DNA of 21,659 bases from Thalassolituus sp. UBA674 (GCA_002298335.1 DBNK01000006.1:1-21659), one strand, 5' to 3'. Positions 1 through 8,506 are shown, numbered from the stretch's first letter. Translations and numbers: made by a program. The notes: generated by a model not told the origin, from the sequence alone.

Positions 1-1866
1 GTTGCGTACCACCTGTGGCGACAGGTCGCCACTGAAATCGGCATCGCGCAGCTCATCATGCCAGCGGCCCAGTGCATCCCGCACCCGCTGCAGCTGCACG
101 GCCTCATCCAGATCGGCGTCGCAGAAGTCGTCCAGCAATTCCGGGATGGCCGCCATCCAGACCTCAGGCGTGTGCGGCTCTGACTGAAAGGTCTGCCATT
201 TCTCCAGCGTATCAGCGAGGGCCAACAGCTGCCCCAGCTGCTCCGCTGCAGCGCCTTCCACAGCAAACACCGGCCAGTCATCCTGCCAGTGCAGCTGATC
301 ATCCTGTGGCAGCAAAAGGCCCAGTAATAACTGCCGCAGCCCTTTGCGCCAGCTGTTCTGATCAAACGCCGGGAAGCCAAGCTCACTGCGGTGTTCATCA
401 TCCAGCCCCCAGCGGATGGCGGCTTTGTCGAGCCAGCGGCGCAGTTCGCCCAGGTCGTTATCATCCATACCAAAACGGCGGCGGATAGCCGGAACATCCA
501 GCCAGTCGAGCACGTCCGTCAGTTGCAGACGGTTATCAAACAGGCTCATCAGCCCCAGCAGACTGTCGAGCAAGGGGTTTTCCTGCACCTGCGACTGGTC
601 GGCGATGGCCCACGGAATACGCTGATCGTCCGGGGCGCTGGCAAACACGGCGTCGATATAGGGGGCGTATTGATCAATGTCCGGCACCATCACCACCACG
701 TCACGCGGCTTGAGACCGGGTATGGTGCTGAACCAATGCAGTAACTGATCGTGCAGGCGCTGTACTTCACGCAGCGGGCTGTGCGCGGCGACGAAGCGCA
801 GGCTGTCATCGCCCGGACCGACCGGTTTTTTAAAATGACTGTTGGTCAGGGATTCCGGACGGTAGGCTCCGGCCCGGCCATCCTGCAGCTCCAGCAGATC
901 GGCTTTGAGATGTCCGAGAAGATGGTCACGCGGTACCTCGGTCCAGGCTTCGATATCCTGCAGACCGCCCTCCGCTGCGGTGTCGTGCACCAGAGTCAGA
1001 AAATCACGCCCCAGCCTGCCCCAGCTGGCCAGCAGAGGGTTGCCGCTGTCGAGGTAGGCCGCTGCGTCCGGAGTGCGGCTGATGATGCGCGCGCGCTGCT
1101 GATCACTGACGATATCGCCCCAGTAATTGCGGCACGGGTTCAGCAGGAAAAAATGCACATCAATGTGCGGGGAAATGGCGTTGAGAACATCCCAGTAGCT
1201 GCCGGGTAAAGCGGCAATCCCGAAGACAAACAGGCGCTTCGGCAAGGCACTCAGGCGTTGCCCCTGAGCGGCGACAATCTCTTCCAGTGACAAGGTCAGC
1301 CGGGCACGGTGATCAAGGCTGTGACCCAGTCTGCGGCTGTCATCCACCAGCGCCCGCCACACCACCGGCTGCCAGGGATGGAGGCGGACATCTGCACCCT
1401 CTGCGTCATCACTGCCCTGCTCCCAGCTCAGCAGCCAGTCAGGGCGGTAGACCAGATACTGGTCAAAGACGTCGGCGATTTTGTGCGCCAGTTCGTAACA
1501 GCGCAGACCATGGCGATCGTCTTCAAGGTAATGCGCCAGTGCCTCACAGGCGGGCTGGTTTTTCAGCTGCGGCAACAGACGCATCAGCTTCCAGGCCATG
1601 GCCTGCTTATCAAAATGCGAACGCTCGGGAAGGTCGGGTTTTAAGGTGTTGAAAACACGCCAGACGTAGGCCGACGGCAACGGAAAATCCAGCTGGGCCG
1701 CAATGCCCAGACCATCCGCCAGCTGCAGGCGCAGCCAGTGCGCCATACCCTGACTCTGCACTAGCAGGGTTTCCTGCTCAAACAGACCCGCAGGGTTCTG
1801 CCGGATCTCATGGACCAACAGTTCCTTGAGAACATCCAGATCGTTTGAGTGGTATAAGCGGAACAT
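1..1866 (-). CDS. recC: RecBCD exonuclease V gamma subunit RecC (N-terminal 622 codons; 3' end outside window)
   Basis: RecC is the Chi-recognising, helicase-like but inactive subunit of RecBCD, which processes double-strand DNA ends for recombination. The reading frame is open from an ATG at 1866 to the left edge, giving 622 of about 1,100 residues usual for the family, so the C-terminal part and the stop lie outside. The N-terminus reads MFRLYHSNDLDVLKELLVHE, very close to the E. coli RecC start, followed by QSQGMAHWLRLQL and DFPLPSAYVW. Further in are YLVYRPDWLLSWE, the FGIAALPGSYWDVL stretch and HIDVHFFLLNPCRNYWGDI, all recognisable RecC landmarks. The start is supported by AAGG five bases upstream. 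In relatives recB and recD usually follow; they would be left of this window. The -10-like TACAAT at 1896-1901 suggests it has its own promoter. Confidence 0.95.
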   Translation of the reverse strand, partial: MFRLYHSNDLDVLKELLVHEIRQNPAGLFEQETLLVQSQGMAHWLRLQLADGLGIAAQLDFPLPSAYVWRVFNTLKPDLPERSHFDKQAMAWKLMRLLPQLKNQPACEALAHYLEDDRHGLRCYELAHKIADVFDQYLVYRPDWLLSWEQGSDDAEGADVRLHPWQPVVWRALVDDSRRLGHSLDHRARLTLSLEEIVAAQGQRLSALPKRLFVFGIAALPGSYWDVLNAISPHIDVHFFLLNPCRNYWGDIVSDQQRARIISRTPDAAAYLDSGNPLLASWGRLGRDFLTLVHDTAAEGGLQDIEAWTEVPRDHLLGHLKADLLELQDGRAGAYRPESLTNSHFKKPVGPGDDSLRFVAAHSPLREVQRLHDQLLHWFSTIPGLKPRDVVVMVPDIDQYAPYIDAVFASAPDDQRIPWAIADQSQVQENPLLDSLLGLMSLFDNRLQLTDVLDWLDVPAIRRRFGMDDNDLGELRRWLDKAAIRWGLDDEHRSELGFPAFDQNSWRKGLRQLLLGLLLPQDDQLHWQDDWPVFAVEGAAAEQLGQLLALADTLEKWQTFQSEPHTPEVWMAAIPELLDDFCDADLDEAVQLQRVRDALGRWHDELRDADFSGDLSPQVVRN

Positions 1867-1895
1867 ACCGTCCTTGCCGTGAGCGGAGAGACGGC

Positions 1896-1924
1896 ATTGT
1901 AACGTCGCCCCGGGAAAAGCAGAA
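1896..1924 (-). promoter_or_regulatory. Candidate sigma70 promoter for recC
   Basis: On the minus strand a TACAAT (five of six to the -10 consensus) lies at 1901-1896. A weak -35 candidate, TTCTGC at 1924-1919, sits 17 bases upstream of it. The expected start point would be about 20-25 bases before the recC ATG at 1866. The -35 is poor, so the assignment rests mainly on the -10 and its position. Confidence 0.35.
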
Positions 1925-1995
1925 CCGTGACGGATGAGATATCCCGTTCCGGTGCTGCAGAGAGGACAGAGTGCGGCTACATGCTGTGTGCAGAT

Positions 1996-2032
1996 ATAAA
2001 AAAAGCCCCCGGGTAATACCGCCGGAGGCTTT
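1996..2032 (-). terminator. Intrinsic terminator downstream of the DUF3592 gene
   Basis: Read on the minus strand, AAAGCCTCCGG (2032-2022) pairs with CCGGGGGCTTT (2012-2002) over 11 positions with one U-G wobble and a nine-base loop, and it runs directly into a T tract (seven or more T) ending near 1996. This is a textbook rho-independent terminator. It lies about 120 bases after the stop of the DUF3592 gene and upstream of recC, separating the two transcription units. Confidence 0.85.
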
Positions 2033-2037
2033 ACAGA

Positions 2038-2068
2038 AGCTGCCCTGATTAACAGGATACAGGGAGCT
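2038..2068 (-). other. Stem-loop preceding the terminator
   Basis: AGCT plus CCCTG (2038-2047, with one bulged G) pairs with CAGGG plus AGCT (2060-2068). Together with the terminator at 1996-2032 it forms a tandem hairpin pair in the minus-strand transcript, directly after a purine-rich stretch (2071-2135, minus-strand reading). It may be part of the DUF3592 3' untranslated region or of a small RNA; the sequence alone does not decide. Confidence 0.5.
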
Positions 2069-2148
2069 CAAATCTTCTTATTATTTTTCTCAGTTCTTCT
2101 TGTTCTTTGTACTTCTTCTTTTTTGTTTTTTGCGTCAGACCAGAACCT

Positions 2149-2643
2149 TCAATCCAGGTAATCGGTACCCACACGCTTTGGCGGGTCCAGCACGTATTCC
2201 ACCACGCGGCTCAGCACCGGTGGCACAAAGTAGCCGATAAAGAGCAGGATCAGGCCGACCAGCACCAGGATCTTCAGCTGCTCCACCGGTTTTTCGGCGT
2301 AAATAAAAGACTCTTCCGGTGCCTCGGGGTTGTAACTGATGCGGATATCACCCGGCTCCAGCACAGCCACCTTTTCCGGCGGCAGATAGATGGATTGCAA
2401 CGGCAGTACGCGGTAACCGACATAGCGCTTTCCCGCCACGACATAACTGAAACTGACGCGGCCATAGTTACTCTCGTGCTCTTTGGTGGCCAGATCACGA
2501 CTGACACGGAATCCTGAAACGCTGTGCAGTTGTCCCGGAGCTGACGCCCATCCACCGAACTGGCTGGAGTAACTGTTGTATGCCAGGGCAAATACCAACA
2601 GACCAGCTCCGATCAGGTATGAAAACGCTCTGAGAATCAACAT
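2149..2643 (-). CDS. DUF3592 family membrane protein
   Basis: 164 residues with one hydrophobic segment at about residues 5-22 and a second at about 123-143, enclosing a hydrophilic beta-rich domain. That domain has the DUF3592 signature: an alternating strand ending in GKRYVGYRV (about 71-79), then ISYNPEAPEESFI (about 102-114). Function is unknown for this family; I infer an inner-membrane protein with the central domain outside or at the membrane surface. The ATG is preceded by GGAG seven bases upstream. It is probably monocistronic or at the end of the upstream minus-strand unit, and a strong terminator follows. A distant second member of the same family lies at 20807-21298. The frame that overlaps its 3' end continues openly past the stop, noted in the findings. 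Confidence 0.8.
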   Translation of the reverse strand: MLILRAFSYLIGAGLLVFALAYNSYSSQFGGWASAPGQLHSVSGFRVSRDLATKEHESNYGRVSFSYVVAGKRYVGYRVLPLQSIYLPPEKVAVLEPGDIRISYNPEAPEESFIYAEKPVEQLKILVLVGLILLFIGYFVPPVLSRVVEYVLDPPKRVGTDYLD

Positions 2644-2680
2644 GCAGACGCTCCGGTGAATGAAGAGCTGACAGTGATTC

Positions 2681-2700
2681 CATCAGCTTATGTCCTGATG
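2681..2700. repeat. Small inverted repeat upstream of the DUF3592 gene
   Basis: CATCAG at 2681-2686 and CTGATG at 2695-2700 are perfect inverted copies separated by eight bases, about 40 bases upstream of the DUF3592 start. It could be an operator half-site pair, but no known regulator consensus is recognisable and an arm of six bases can occur by chance. Confidence 0.3.
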
Positions 2701-2832
2701 TTAGCAGTCAAAAAATCCAAGACCTTCGGATGAAACATTTATTAACGGCTGTTTACCAAACAATATGGAGTCACACACAGATAGGGATAAAGAAGACGTA
2801 AAGTACTGATATGCCGGGTTTTTAAAGAGACT

Positions 2833-2854
2833 GGGGAGCAAAGCACGACTCCCC
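2833..2854 (-). terminator. Possible terminator after the prolyl oligopeptidase gene
   Basis: On the minus strand GGGGAG (2854-2849) pairs with CTCCCC (2838-2833) around a ten-base loop, about 30 bases after the stop at 2883. The following tract is only mildly T-rich (AGTCTCTTTAAAAA), so this is a weaker terminator candidate than the one at 1996-2032. Confidence 0.45.
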
Positions 2855-2882
2855 GGTGCTGCTGATGATGTCTGAAGCCGGA

Positions 2883-5042
2883 TCAGGGCTGCGACATCAG
2901 CTTCCCGGTCAGATAGGTGAACTCCAGTGCTTTGCGCTTGGCCACTTCCTGCAGGTTGGCCGCCGCCGAGTGGCCACCGTCGGTGTTCTCGTAGTAGAGG
3001 AAAGGTTTACCCGCATCTTCAAACCTCTTAGCCATTTTACGGGCATGGGCCGGGTGCACCCGGTCGTCCTTGGTGGAGGTCAGAAAGAAGGGTTCCGGAT
3101 AGTCTTTATCGCTGTGAAAGTTGTGGTAAGGCGACATTTTTTCCAGCCAGGCACGTTCTTCCGGTACATCCGGAGAACCGTACTCGCCCACCCATGACGC
3201 ACCGGCCAGCAGCAGGTGATAGCGCAGCATATCCAGCAGGGGTACCTGAATGACGACGGCGTTCCACAGGTCCGGACGCTGGGTCAGCATCACGCCCATC
3301 AACAGGCCACCGTTAGAGCCACCCATAATACCGAGGTGTTGCGGCGTGGTGATTTTCTTTGCGATCAGCTGTTCCGCCACCGCGATGAAATCGTCGTAAA
3401 TGATCTGACGTTGAGTCTTCAGGCCAGCCTGGTGCCACTGCGGTCCGAACTCCCCTCCACCGCGGATATTGGCCAGTACATAGGCGCCGCCCCGCTCCAG
3501 CCAGAGCTTGCCATTGAGGCCGGAATAAAACGGCTGCATGGAGACCTGAAAACCGCCATACCCATACAGCAGAGTCGGCGTAGTGCCATCCAGAGGAATG
3601 TCTTTTTTATGCACCAGAAAATACGGAATCAGGGTACCATCTGACGACGGGGCCTCAAACTGCTCAACCATCAGGTCTGATGCATCAAACTGCACCGGCA
3701 GGCTTTTCAGCGTTCTGATGTCGTCATTCACCGGGTTATAACTCATCAGAGAATCAGGCGTTAAAAACCCTTCGTACTGCACCAGTGCCAGATCTTCATC
3801 GGCGTCGGCAAAGGCAATACCCAAGCGGCCATTGGCCGGAAAATCCAGCGTCCTGGCTTGCCAGCCAGCTTCCCCGTGAGTGATTTTAACCAGGGTGCCG
3901 CGCACGTTATCCGTTACTGGTACCAGAATGGCACTGCGGGTTATCTCAACCTGTGTCGCCTGCACCGCCTGGCGCGGACCCGGCTGGTACAGCAGGCTGA
4001 CCCGTGCGTCGCGGTCAGCCGTCAGGAAGGCATTCAGGTCCAGTGCCAGTACGCTTCCGGCGATAAATAAGGGGCCCTGCCCGCCTTGCGGTTGCCAGTC
4101 CTGTTGGGTGGTAAAAATAAAATGGCCATCGAACTCACCACCATGGGTCAGCTGCCTGGGCAGAGGAATCCGGATACCCGGCTTTGCAGGGTCGGGATAG
4201 ACATACAGAGCACTCTCCCAGAAGTTTTCTTCGCGCCAGGCGGCGGCCAGATAACGCCCCTCGGCCAGACGTAATGCCATGGGAAACGCTCCCAGATCGG
4301 CGCTTTCACCACGGTACAGCAGTGTGGCCTCAGCGGCTGGCGTACCGCGCTTCCAGAGTTTCACTTCGGTCGGATATCCGGACTCTGACAAGGTCGACCC
4401 ATCGCTACCCCAGTCGGTGGCAACCAGTAACTGATCCGGACTCAGCCAGGCAACGTAAGATTTAGCCTCGGGCAAGCTGAAGCCGTCTTTTACCCAGCGT
4501 TTTTCCGTGAGATTAAATTCGCGCTGTACCGCTGCATCTTTACCACCGTCGGACAGACTCATCATGCAGTGCACGCTGACGTTTCCCGCTGCGGCATGGG
4601 CAGTGAAACATTCTGAGCCTTTGTACACCCAGTTTTTCTGTTCGCTTTCTGCCAGCTGGTCGATATCCAGTACGGTCTGCCAGGCAGGCGATGGTGTCTG
4701 GTAACTGTCCCAGGTTGTTTTACGCAGAATGCCGCGGACATGATCAGCATCCTGCCAGAAGTTATACACCTCGCCATTGCGGATGGTGCCTTCGGGGATG
4801 CGCTCTTCAATATTGATGATGGCTTCGGCTTTGCTGAATAAATCCTGATACACAGGATCTTTCTGCAGTTGCGTCAGAGTGCGGGAATTCTGTTTTTTTA
4901 CCCAACTCAGAGAACGCTCGCTTTCGACCTTTTCCATCCAGATATTCGGGTCGGTGACAGTAAAATCCGGAGTTGTTTCATCAGCCATACCATAAGCCCA
5001 GGGCATGACGGTTAACACAGTGGCAATAAGGTACTTCTTCAT
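2883..5042 (-). CDS. Secreted prolyl oligopeptidase family serine peptidase (S9A)
   Basis: 719 residues, the usual length for family S9A, which cleaves short proline-containing peptides with a beta-propeller limiting access to an alpha/beta-hydrolase site. Residues 1-20 form a signal peptide (MKKYLIATVL start, cleavage probably after GMA), so the enzyme should be periplasmic. The propeller covers about residues 80-440. In the catalytic domain LYGYGGF (about 492-498) and NIRGGGEFG (about 525-533) precede the nucleophile motif GGSNGG with Ser576. The acid is in STKDDRVHP (Asp659/Asp660) and the base is His691 in DGGHSAAA. All triad positions are therefore intact. The ATG has AAGGGA five bases upstream. 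It starts 48 bases after the MATE gene ends, so co-transcription with it is likely. Confidence 0.92.
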   Translation of the reverse strand: MKKYLIATVLTVMPWAYGMADETTPDFTVTDPNIWMEKVESERSLSWVKKQNSRTLTQLQKDPVYQDLFSKAEAIINIEERIPEGTIRNGEVYNFWQDADHVRGILRKTTWDSYQTPSPAWQTVLDIDQLAESEQKNWVYKGSECFTAHAAAGNVSVHCMMSLSDGGKDAAVQREFNLTEKRWVKDGFSLPEAKSYVAWLSPDQLLVATDWGSDGSTLSESGYPTEVKLWKRGTPAAEATLLYRGESADLGAFPMALRLAEGRYLAAAWREENFWESALYVYPDPAKPGIRIPLPRQLTHGGEFDGHFIFTTQQDWQPQGGQGPLFIAGSVLALDLNAFLTADRDARVSLLYQPGPRQAVQATQVEITRSAILVPVTDNVRGTLVKITHGEAGWQARTLDFPANGRLGIAFADADEDLALVQYEGFLTPDSLMSYNPVNDDIRTLKSLPVQFDASDLMVEQFEAPSSDGTLIPYFLVHKKDIPLDGTTPTLLYGYGGFQVSMQPFYSGLNGKLWLERGGAYVLANIRGGGEFGPQWHQAGLKTQRQIIYDDFIAVAEQLIAKKITTPQHLGIMGGSNGGLLMGVMLTQRPDLWNAVVIQVPLLDMLRYHLLLAGASWVGEYGSPDVPEERAWLEKMSPYHNFHSDKDYPEPFFLTSTKDDRVHPAHARKMAKRFEDAGKPFLYYENTDGGHSAAANLQEVAKRKALEFTYLTGKLMSQP

Positions 5043-5090
5043 CCGTATCCCTTCATTCCGCAGACAACATAAACAGCGTGCGTTGCGGTA

Positions 5091-6389
5091 TCAGGAAGTG
5101 CGGCGGATAAAACCCGGCAGGTAAACCCCGAGACTGAACGCCCGGTAAAAGTACATCATGAGGAAAGCGAGCCACAGACCGGAATTACCCATAGTGCGGG
5201 TAAAGAGCCAATCGGTGATGACATAGAGGACAGTGGTGATCACGGCGGCATTACGCAGCGCTTTGCCCTGGGTGCCGCCGATGAAGAATCCATCCAGCTG
5301 CCAGCAGGGAACGCCGAGCAGAGGAATCAGTGCACAATAGGGTAAATACTCGAGTGCAACGGCGCGGGCTTCGGCGTCAGCCACAAAATGCTCAATCAAC
5401 CAGCTGCCGGTCAGCCAGTAAATCAGCGCAATCAGCGCCCCGGATGCCAGCGCCAGCTCGGTGGTCAGGCGCATGGCCCTTGTCAGTCGGGCTCTCTGTT
5501 TTGAGCCCCAGGCTTCGCCGATTTCTTTTTCCGCGACAAAGGCATAACCATCCAGAATAAACGCCGACACCGACACAAACTGCAGCAGCACCTGATTGCC
5601 GGCCAGCACCGCCGTGCCCAGATCAGCCCCGGAATTCACGAACCAGGCGAAGGCAAATAACAACGCCAGTGTGCGGATCAGGATGTCGCGGTTGGCGCTG
5701 AACATCTGCAGCAGTTTATCGCGACTGAACAGGCCCTCTGCCCTGCCTGTCAGCCCCTGCCGCACGATCCACAGACCACAGATCAGAGCCGTCCATTCGG
5801 CGATGGCGGTACCGGCCCCGATACCTGCCGGGCCCCAGTCGAGCACCGCGACGAACCACAGGTCCAGTCCGCAGTTCACGGCATTGAGAATGATCTGAAA
5901 GACCAGCAGCCAGCCGGTACGCCCGGTGCCCAGTAACCAGCCGGTAATGCCATACCCCATCAGGATGGCAGGAGCGCCCCAGAGGCGGTAATCCCAGTAC
6001 TCTCCGGCCAGGGTTTTTACGGCATCGGTGGCATCAAAGGGCTGGAACACCACCAGTTTGAGCAGAGGCGACAACAGCAGAATCAGACTGCCCATAAAGG
6101 CACCGGTCAGCAGCGCCCGTTGCAACGCGGCATTCACTTCACTGGTATTGCCCGCACCCTTGGCCTGCGCGGTAAGGCCTGTGGTGGACATGCGCAGAAA
6201 GCCGAATGCCCAGTAGAGAAAATTGACCACAACCGCGGCCACGCCAACGGCACCGAGTTCGGCTTTGGTTCCGTACAGGCCCATGACCATAGTATCAACC
6301 ACACCGGTCGATGCTGTGGCGGCCTGGGCCAGCATCACCGGCACCGCGAGACGGAAGATATGAAGTCGTGACAGCCCAGCAGGGTTCAT
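5091..6389 (-). CDS. MATE family efflux transporter, DinF-like
   Basis: 432 residues with about twelve hydrophobic helices and the two-lobed MATE layout. MATE proteins export cationic or toxic compounds in exchange for sodium ions or protons across the inner membrane. The first lobe contains FGFLRMSTTGLTAQAKGAG (about 62-80), nearly identical to the DinF stretch of E. coli. The second has NRDILIRTL and ILDGYAFVAE (about 277-286), and LDGFFIGGTQGKALRN near the start of the last helices, all DinF-type. I do not use the name dinF because no LexA box is visible upstream. No clear Shine-Dalgarno precedes the ATG at 6389, but the next in-frame ATG (codon 19) would cut into the first helix. A TAGTAT lies about 30 bases upstream and may be a -10. 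It lies 116 bases after the chemoreceptor gene. Confidence 0.9.
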   Translation of the reverse strand: MNPAGLSRLHIFRLAVPVMLAQAATASTGVVDTMVMGLYGTKAELGAVGVAAVVVNFLYWAFGFLRMSTTGLTAQAKGAGNTSEVNAALQRALLTGAFMGSLILLLSPLLKLVVFQPFDATDAVKTLAGEYWDYRLWGAPAILMGYGITGWLLGTGRTGWLLVFQIILNAVNCGLDLWFVAVLDWGPAGIGAGTAIAEWTALICGLWIVRQGLTGRAEGLFSRDKLLQMFSANRDILIRTLALLFAFAWFVNSGADLGTAVLAGNQVLLQFVSVSAFILDGYAFVAEKEIGEAWGSKQRARLTRAMRLTTELALASGALIALIYWLTGSWLIEHFVADAEARAVALEYLPYCALIPLLGVPCWQLDGFFIGGTQGKALRNAAVITTVLYVITDWLFTRTMGNSGLWLAFLMMYFYRAFSLGVYLPGFIRRTS

Positions 6390-6505
6390 GGAGAAATATC
6401 AGAGGTGAAAACGGCGATACTAGCGCAACCGGCGGGGGGTGTCCCCTGCGCAATCAGAACACTCTGTCGCGCAGACCGGAACCCGAATCAGTGGGGGATC
6501 ACCGC

Positions 6506-8377
6506 TCAGATGCGGAACTTTTTAATGCCCTCTGACAGACCCCGGGCCAGGCTGCGGAGATCATCACTTTCACGTCGGGCATTTTCCACTTCACTGCCAC
6601 AACGTTGGGTCAGCTGATGGATATTGCGTATATTCCCGCCAATGCTACCGGCCACTTTGGTCTGCTGATCAGAAGCCGAAGCCACCTCTGCGTTGAGCGC
6701 ATTAATACTGACAATGGCCTCATGAATACGGTCGAGAATCGCGGCTGACTCTCCGGATTTTTCCATGCCGATGGCTGACTGTTTCTGGGTGCGTTCGACG
6801 GTCCCCACAACCTGCTCAGTCCCTTTGCGGAACTGCTCGAGCGTGACGCCGATGGACGTGGTTGATTCCTGGGTACGGTTAGCCAGTGTCCGCACTTCAT
6901 CCGCCACCACCGCGAATCCACGGCCCTGCTCACCGGCACGCGCTGCTTCAATGGCGGCATTCAGGGCCAGCAGATTGGTCTGCTCGGCAATCGAAGAAAT
7001 TACCCCAAGGATTTCGGCAATGCTCTGGCTATCCTGTTGTAGCTGATCCACCGCAGTTGAGGTGCTGGCAATGTCCTCAGACAGAGTCTCCATGGCATCA
7101 CGGGCCTCGTCGGCCACCCCTTTACCGGTACGGATCTCGACGCGTACACCGGATACAGCATCTGCAGCTTTGTTGGCGTTACCGGCAACCTGTGACACGG
7201 CCCCCAGCAGAGCGTCGACGTCTTTCAGGGTATTGTCGAGCTCACGCTGCTGTTCATCAGTGACCGAACTCAACGAGGCGGTCACGCCATGCAGCGTCAC
7301 CGCCGACTGATCGACCCGGCCGGATGAGGACAGCACATCCTCCACCGTAGAACGCAGATTACTCACCATGTGGTTGAAGGATTTTGCCATGCTGCCAAGT
7401 TCGTCCCGTGCGCTGTGTGGCACCTGCTGCGACAGGTCCATATCCTTTGAAATCTCACGGATGCGGCTGGTGATGCCAACCACAGGACGACAGATGCTTG
7501 CAGAAATCAGTTTACTCACAACCATCATGATGACGATGATGAGTGACAGAGTGATCACCAGTACCCTACCGGCAGAGGCTTTCACGGCATCCAGATTCGA
7601 ACGGGTCTGAGTGTACAGGCTGGTGAGATAGCCATCCGTACTATGCACCGCATCGCGCATCTCTCCTCTGAGTCCCTGATTCTGATCCAGACCAATGCGT
7701 TTTAACCCATCCGCCAGCGCCAGAAAATCCTGCTGATAGTTGTCCATCAGCGGCTGTATGTCCTGATAGCCACGTTCGGTCAGCAGATCCGTGGTCAGAC
7801 GGATCTGTTCAGCAAAACGGTCGGTGTATTTCAGGTCATGGCGCAGCATGAAATCTTTTTCATGCCGGCGCAGCATCAGCATGTGGTACAGGAGTTCGTA
7901 ATCGGAGTGCACCTCCAATGATTTTTCCACCTGATGCACGGCATCACGCAGGCTGCCGTAGAGACCCGTCGTCGGGGTCAGGCCTACCTCGGTATAGGTT
8001 GCAACAATCGCGTCAAAGGATGCTTTGTAATGCTGCAGAGCCTGACTCAGGTTATTCAGCTCTCCGGCGTCTATCCCTTGCACCCGGGTATGCTCACGGA
8101 TGGTTTCAATCATCCTTGTGACCCGTGCGTAATCGGTACTGAATTTATCCGCGTAGCTGCTGTCGAGACGGGCCAGAAAATCCTTTTCGTCACGCCTCAG
8201 GCTCAGAATACCGATTTCCAGACCATCCAGATCCTGGCGCACGGCCGTCAGCCCGTCCTGTTCCCGCAGGTAGTTGGCGGTCATCAACCCGAGCACGATC
8301 AGTCCGAGTGCTGAGACCAGCAGGATGAGGTTGAGCTTCATTCTGATGCTCATATCAGGTATGCCGTTAACTGCCAT
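6506..8377 (-). CDS. Methyl-accepting chemotaxis protein with helical bimodular (HBM-type) sensor domain
   Basis: Transmembrane chemoreceptor that reports ligand binding to CheA/CheW. An ATG at 8398 is in frame, but the ATG at 8377 has GGAG seven bases upstream, so I start there (623 residues). Helix one is about residues 15-36; an all-helical periplasmic sensor runs about 38-268; helix two is about 271-293; HAMP about 294-343. The signalling hairpin tip contains EQTNLLALNAAIEAARAGE and GRGFAVVADEVR (about 465-496), the family hallmark. The sensor shows an internal duplication: LRRDEKDF (about 60) and LRRHEKDF (about 169), and GLYGSLRDAVH and GLRGEMRDAVH (about 138 and 235). This fits the HBM fold, whose known members bind TCA-cycle acids, among others. 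The C-terminus (GIKKFRI) lacks a CheR/CheB-binding pentapeptide. Confidence 0.93.
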   Translation of the reverse strand: MAVNGIPDMSIRMKLNLILLVSALGLIVLGLMTANYLREQDGLTAVRQDLDGLEIGILSLRRDEKDFLARLDSSYADKFSTDYARVTRMIETIREHTRVQGIDAGELNNLSQALQHYKASFDAIVATYTEVGLTPTTGLYGSLRDAVHQVEKSLEVHSDYELLYHMLMLRRHEKDFMLRHDLKYTDRFAEQIRLTTDLLTERGYQDIQPLMDNYQQDFLALADGLKRIGLDQNQGLRGEMRDAVHSTDGYLTSLYTQTRSNLDAVKASAGRVLVITLSLIIVIMMVVSKLISASICRPVVGITSRIREISKDMDLSQQVPHSARDELGSMAKSFNHMVSNLRSTVEDVLSSSGRVDQSAVTLHGVTASLSSVTDEQQRELDNTLKDVDALLGAVSQVAGNANKAADAVSGVRVEIRTGKGVADEARDAMETLSEDIASTSTAVDQLQQDSQSIAEILGVISSIAEQTNLLALNAAIEAARAGEQGRGFAVVADEVRTLANRTQESTTSIGVTLEQFRKGTEQVVGTVERTQKQSAIGMEKSGESAAILDRIHEAIVSINALNAEVASASDQQTKVAGSIGGNIRNIHQLTQRCGSEVENARRESDDLRSLARGLSEGIKKFRI

Positions 8378-8407
8378 TGTTCTGCTCCGAAAATCCATTC
8401 TGTCCTG

Positions 8408-8435
8408 AGTCTAGCAGTGATGAGCAATATGACAG
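8408..8435 (-). promoter_or_regulatory. Candidate promoter for the chemoreceptor gene
   Basis: Read on the minus strand, CTGTCA (8435-8430, four of six to the -35 consensus) is followed after 16 bases by TAGACT (8413-8408, four of six to the -10). It lies about 30 bases before the chosen start at 8377. The -35 overlaps one of the GACAGGT repeat copies, which could let a regulator act here. No flagellar sigma28-type motif was recognised. Confidence 0.3.
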
Positions 8436-8506
8436 GTGTGTTTACAAATGCCGGAAACACTGGCGGCTATCCTGCCACCTGTCTGTTATGAGCAATCCTG
8501 ACAGGT
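8420..8506. repeat. Repeated ATGAGCAAT...GACAGGT motif in divergent intergenic region
   Basis: ATGAGCAAT at 8420-8428 followed by GACAGGTG at 8431-8438 recurs as ATGAGCAAT at 8488-8496 followed by GACAGGT at 8500-8506. Between them is an inverted copy, CACCTGTC, at 8476-8483. This is in the 357-base stretch 8378-8734, which holds no recognisable gene; the rest of it contains the TATAAT at 8542-8547, a CTGTCTGGCC repeat (8581-8590 and 8606-8615) and a small CGGTC/GACCG hairpin (8622-8634). Confidence 0.6.

Noticed and set aside
751..1644. Several plus-strand open frames over the left end
   Set aside because: They are antisense to recC, which is clearly recognisable on the minus strand.
1808..2071. 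Minus-strand frame of 87 codons beginning at a TTG
   Set aside because: It overlaps the terminator hairpins and the recC start region, has no ribosome-binding site and no recognisable sequence.
2757..2775. AT-rich promoter-like elements upstream of the DUF3592 gene (TTGTTT and TAAATG on the minus strand; TTGACT nearer the gene)
   Set aside because: Several partial matches exist with poor spacing or poor -10 boxes, so no single promoter can be assigned.
6390..6505. LexA box upstream of the DinF-like exporter
   Set aside because: No CTGT-N8-ACAG palindrome is present in the 116-base upstream gap, so SOS control is not supported.
8378..8398. ATG at 8398 as chemoreceptor start
   Set aside because: The ATG at 8377 has GGAG seven bases upstream; the earlier one has none and adds only seven residues.
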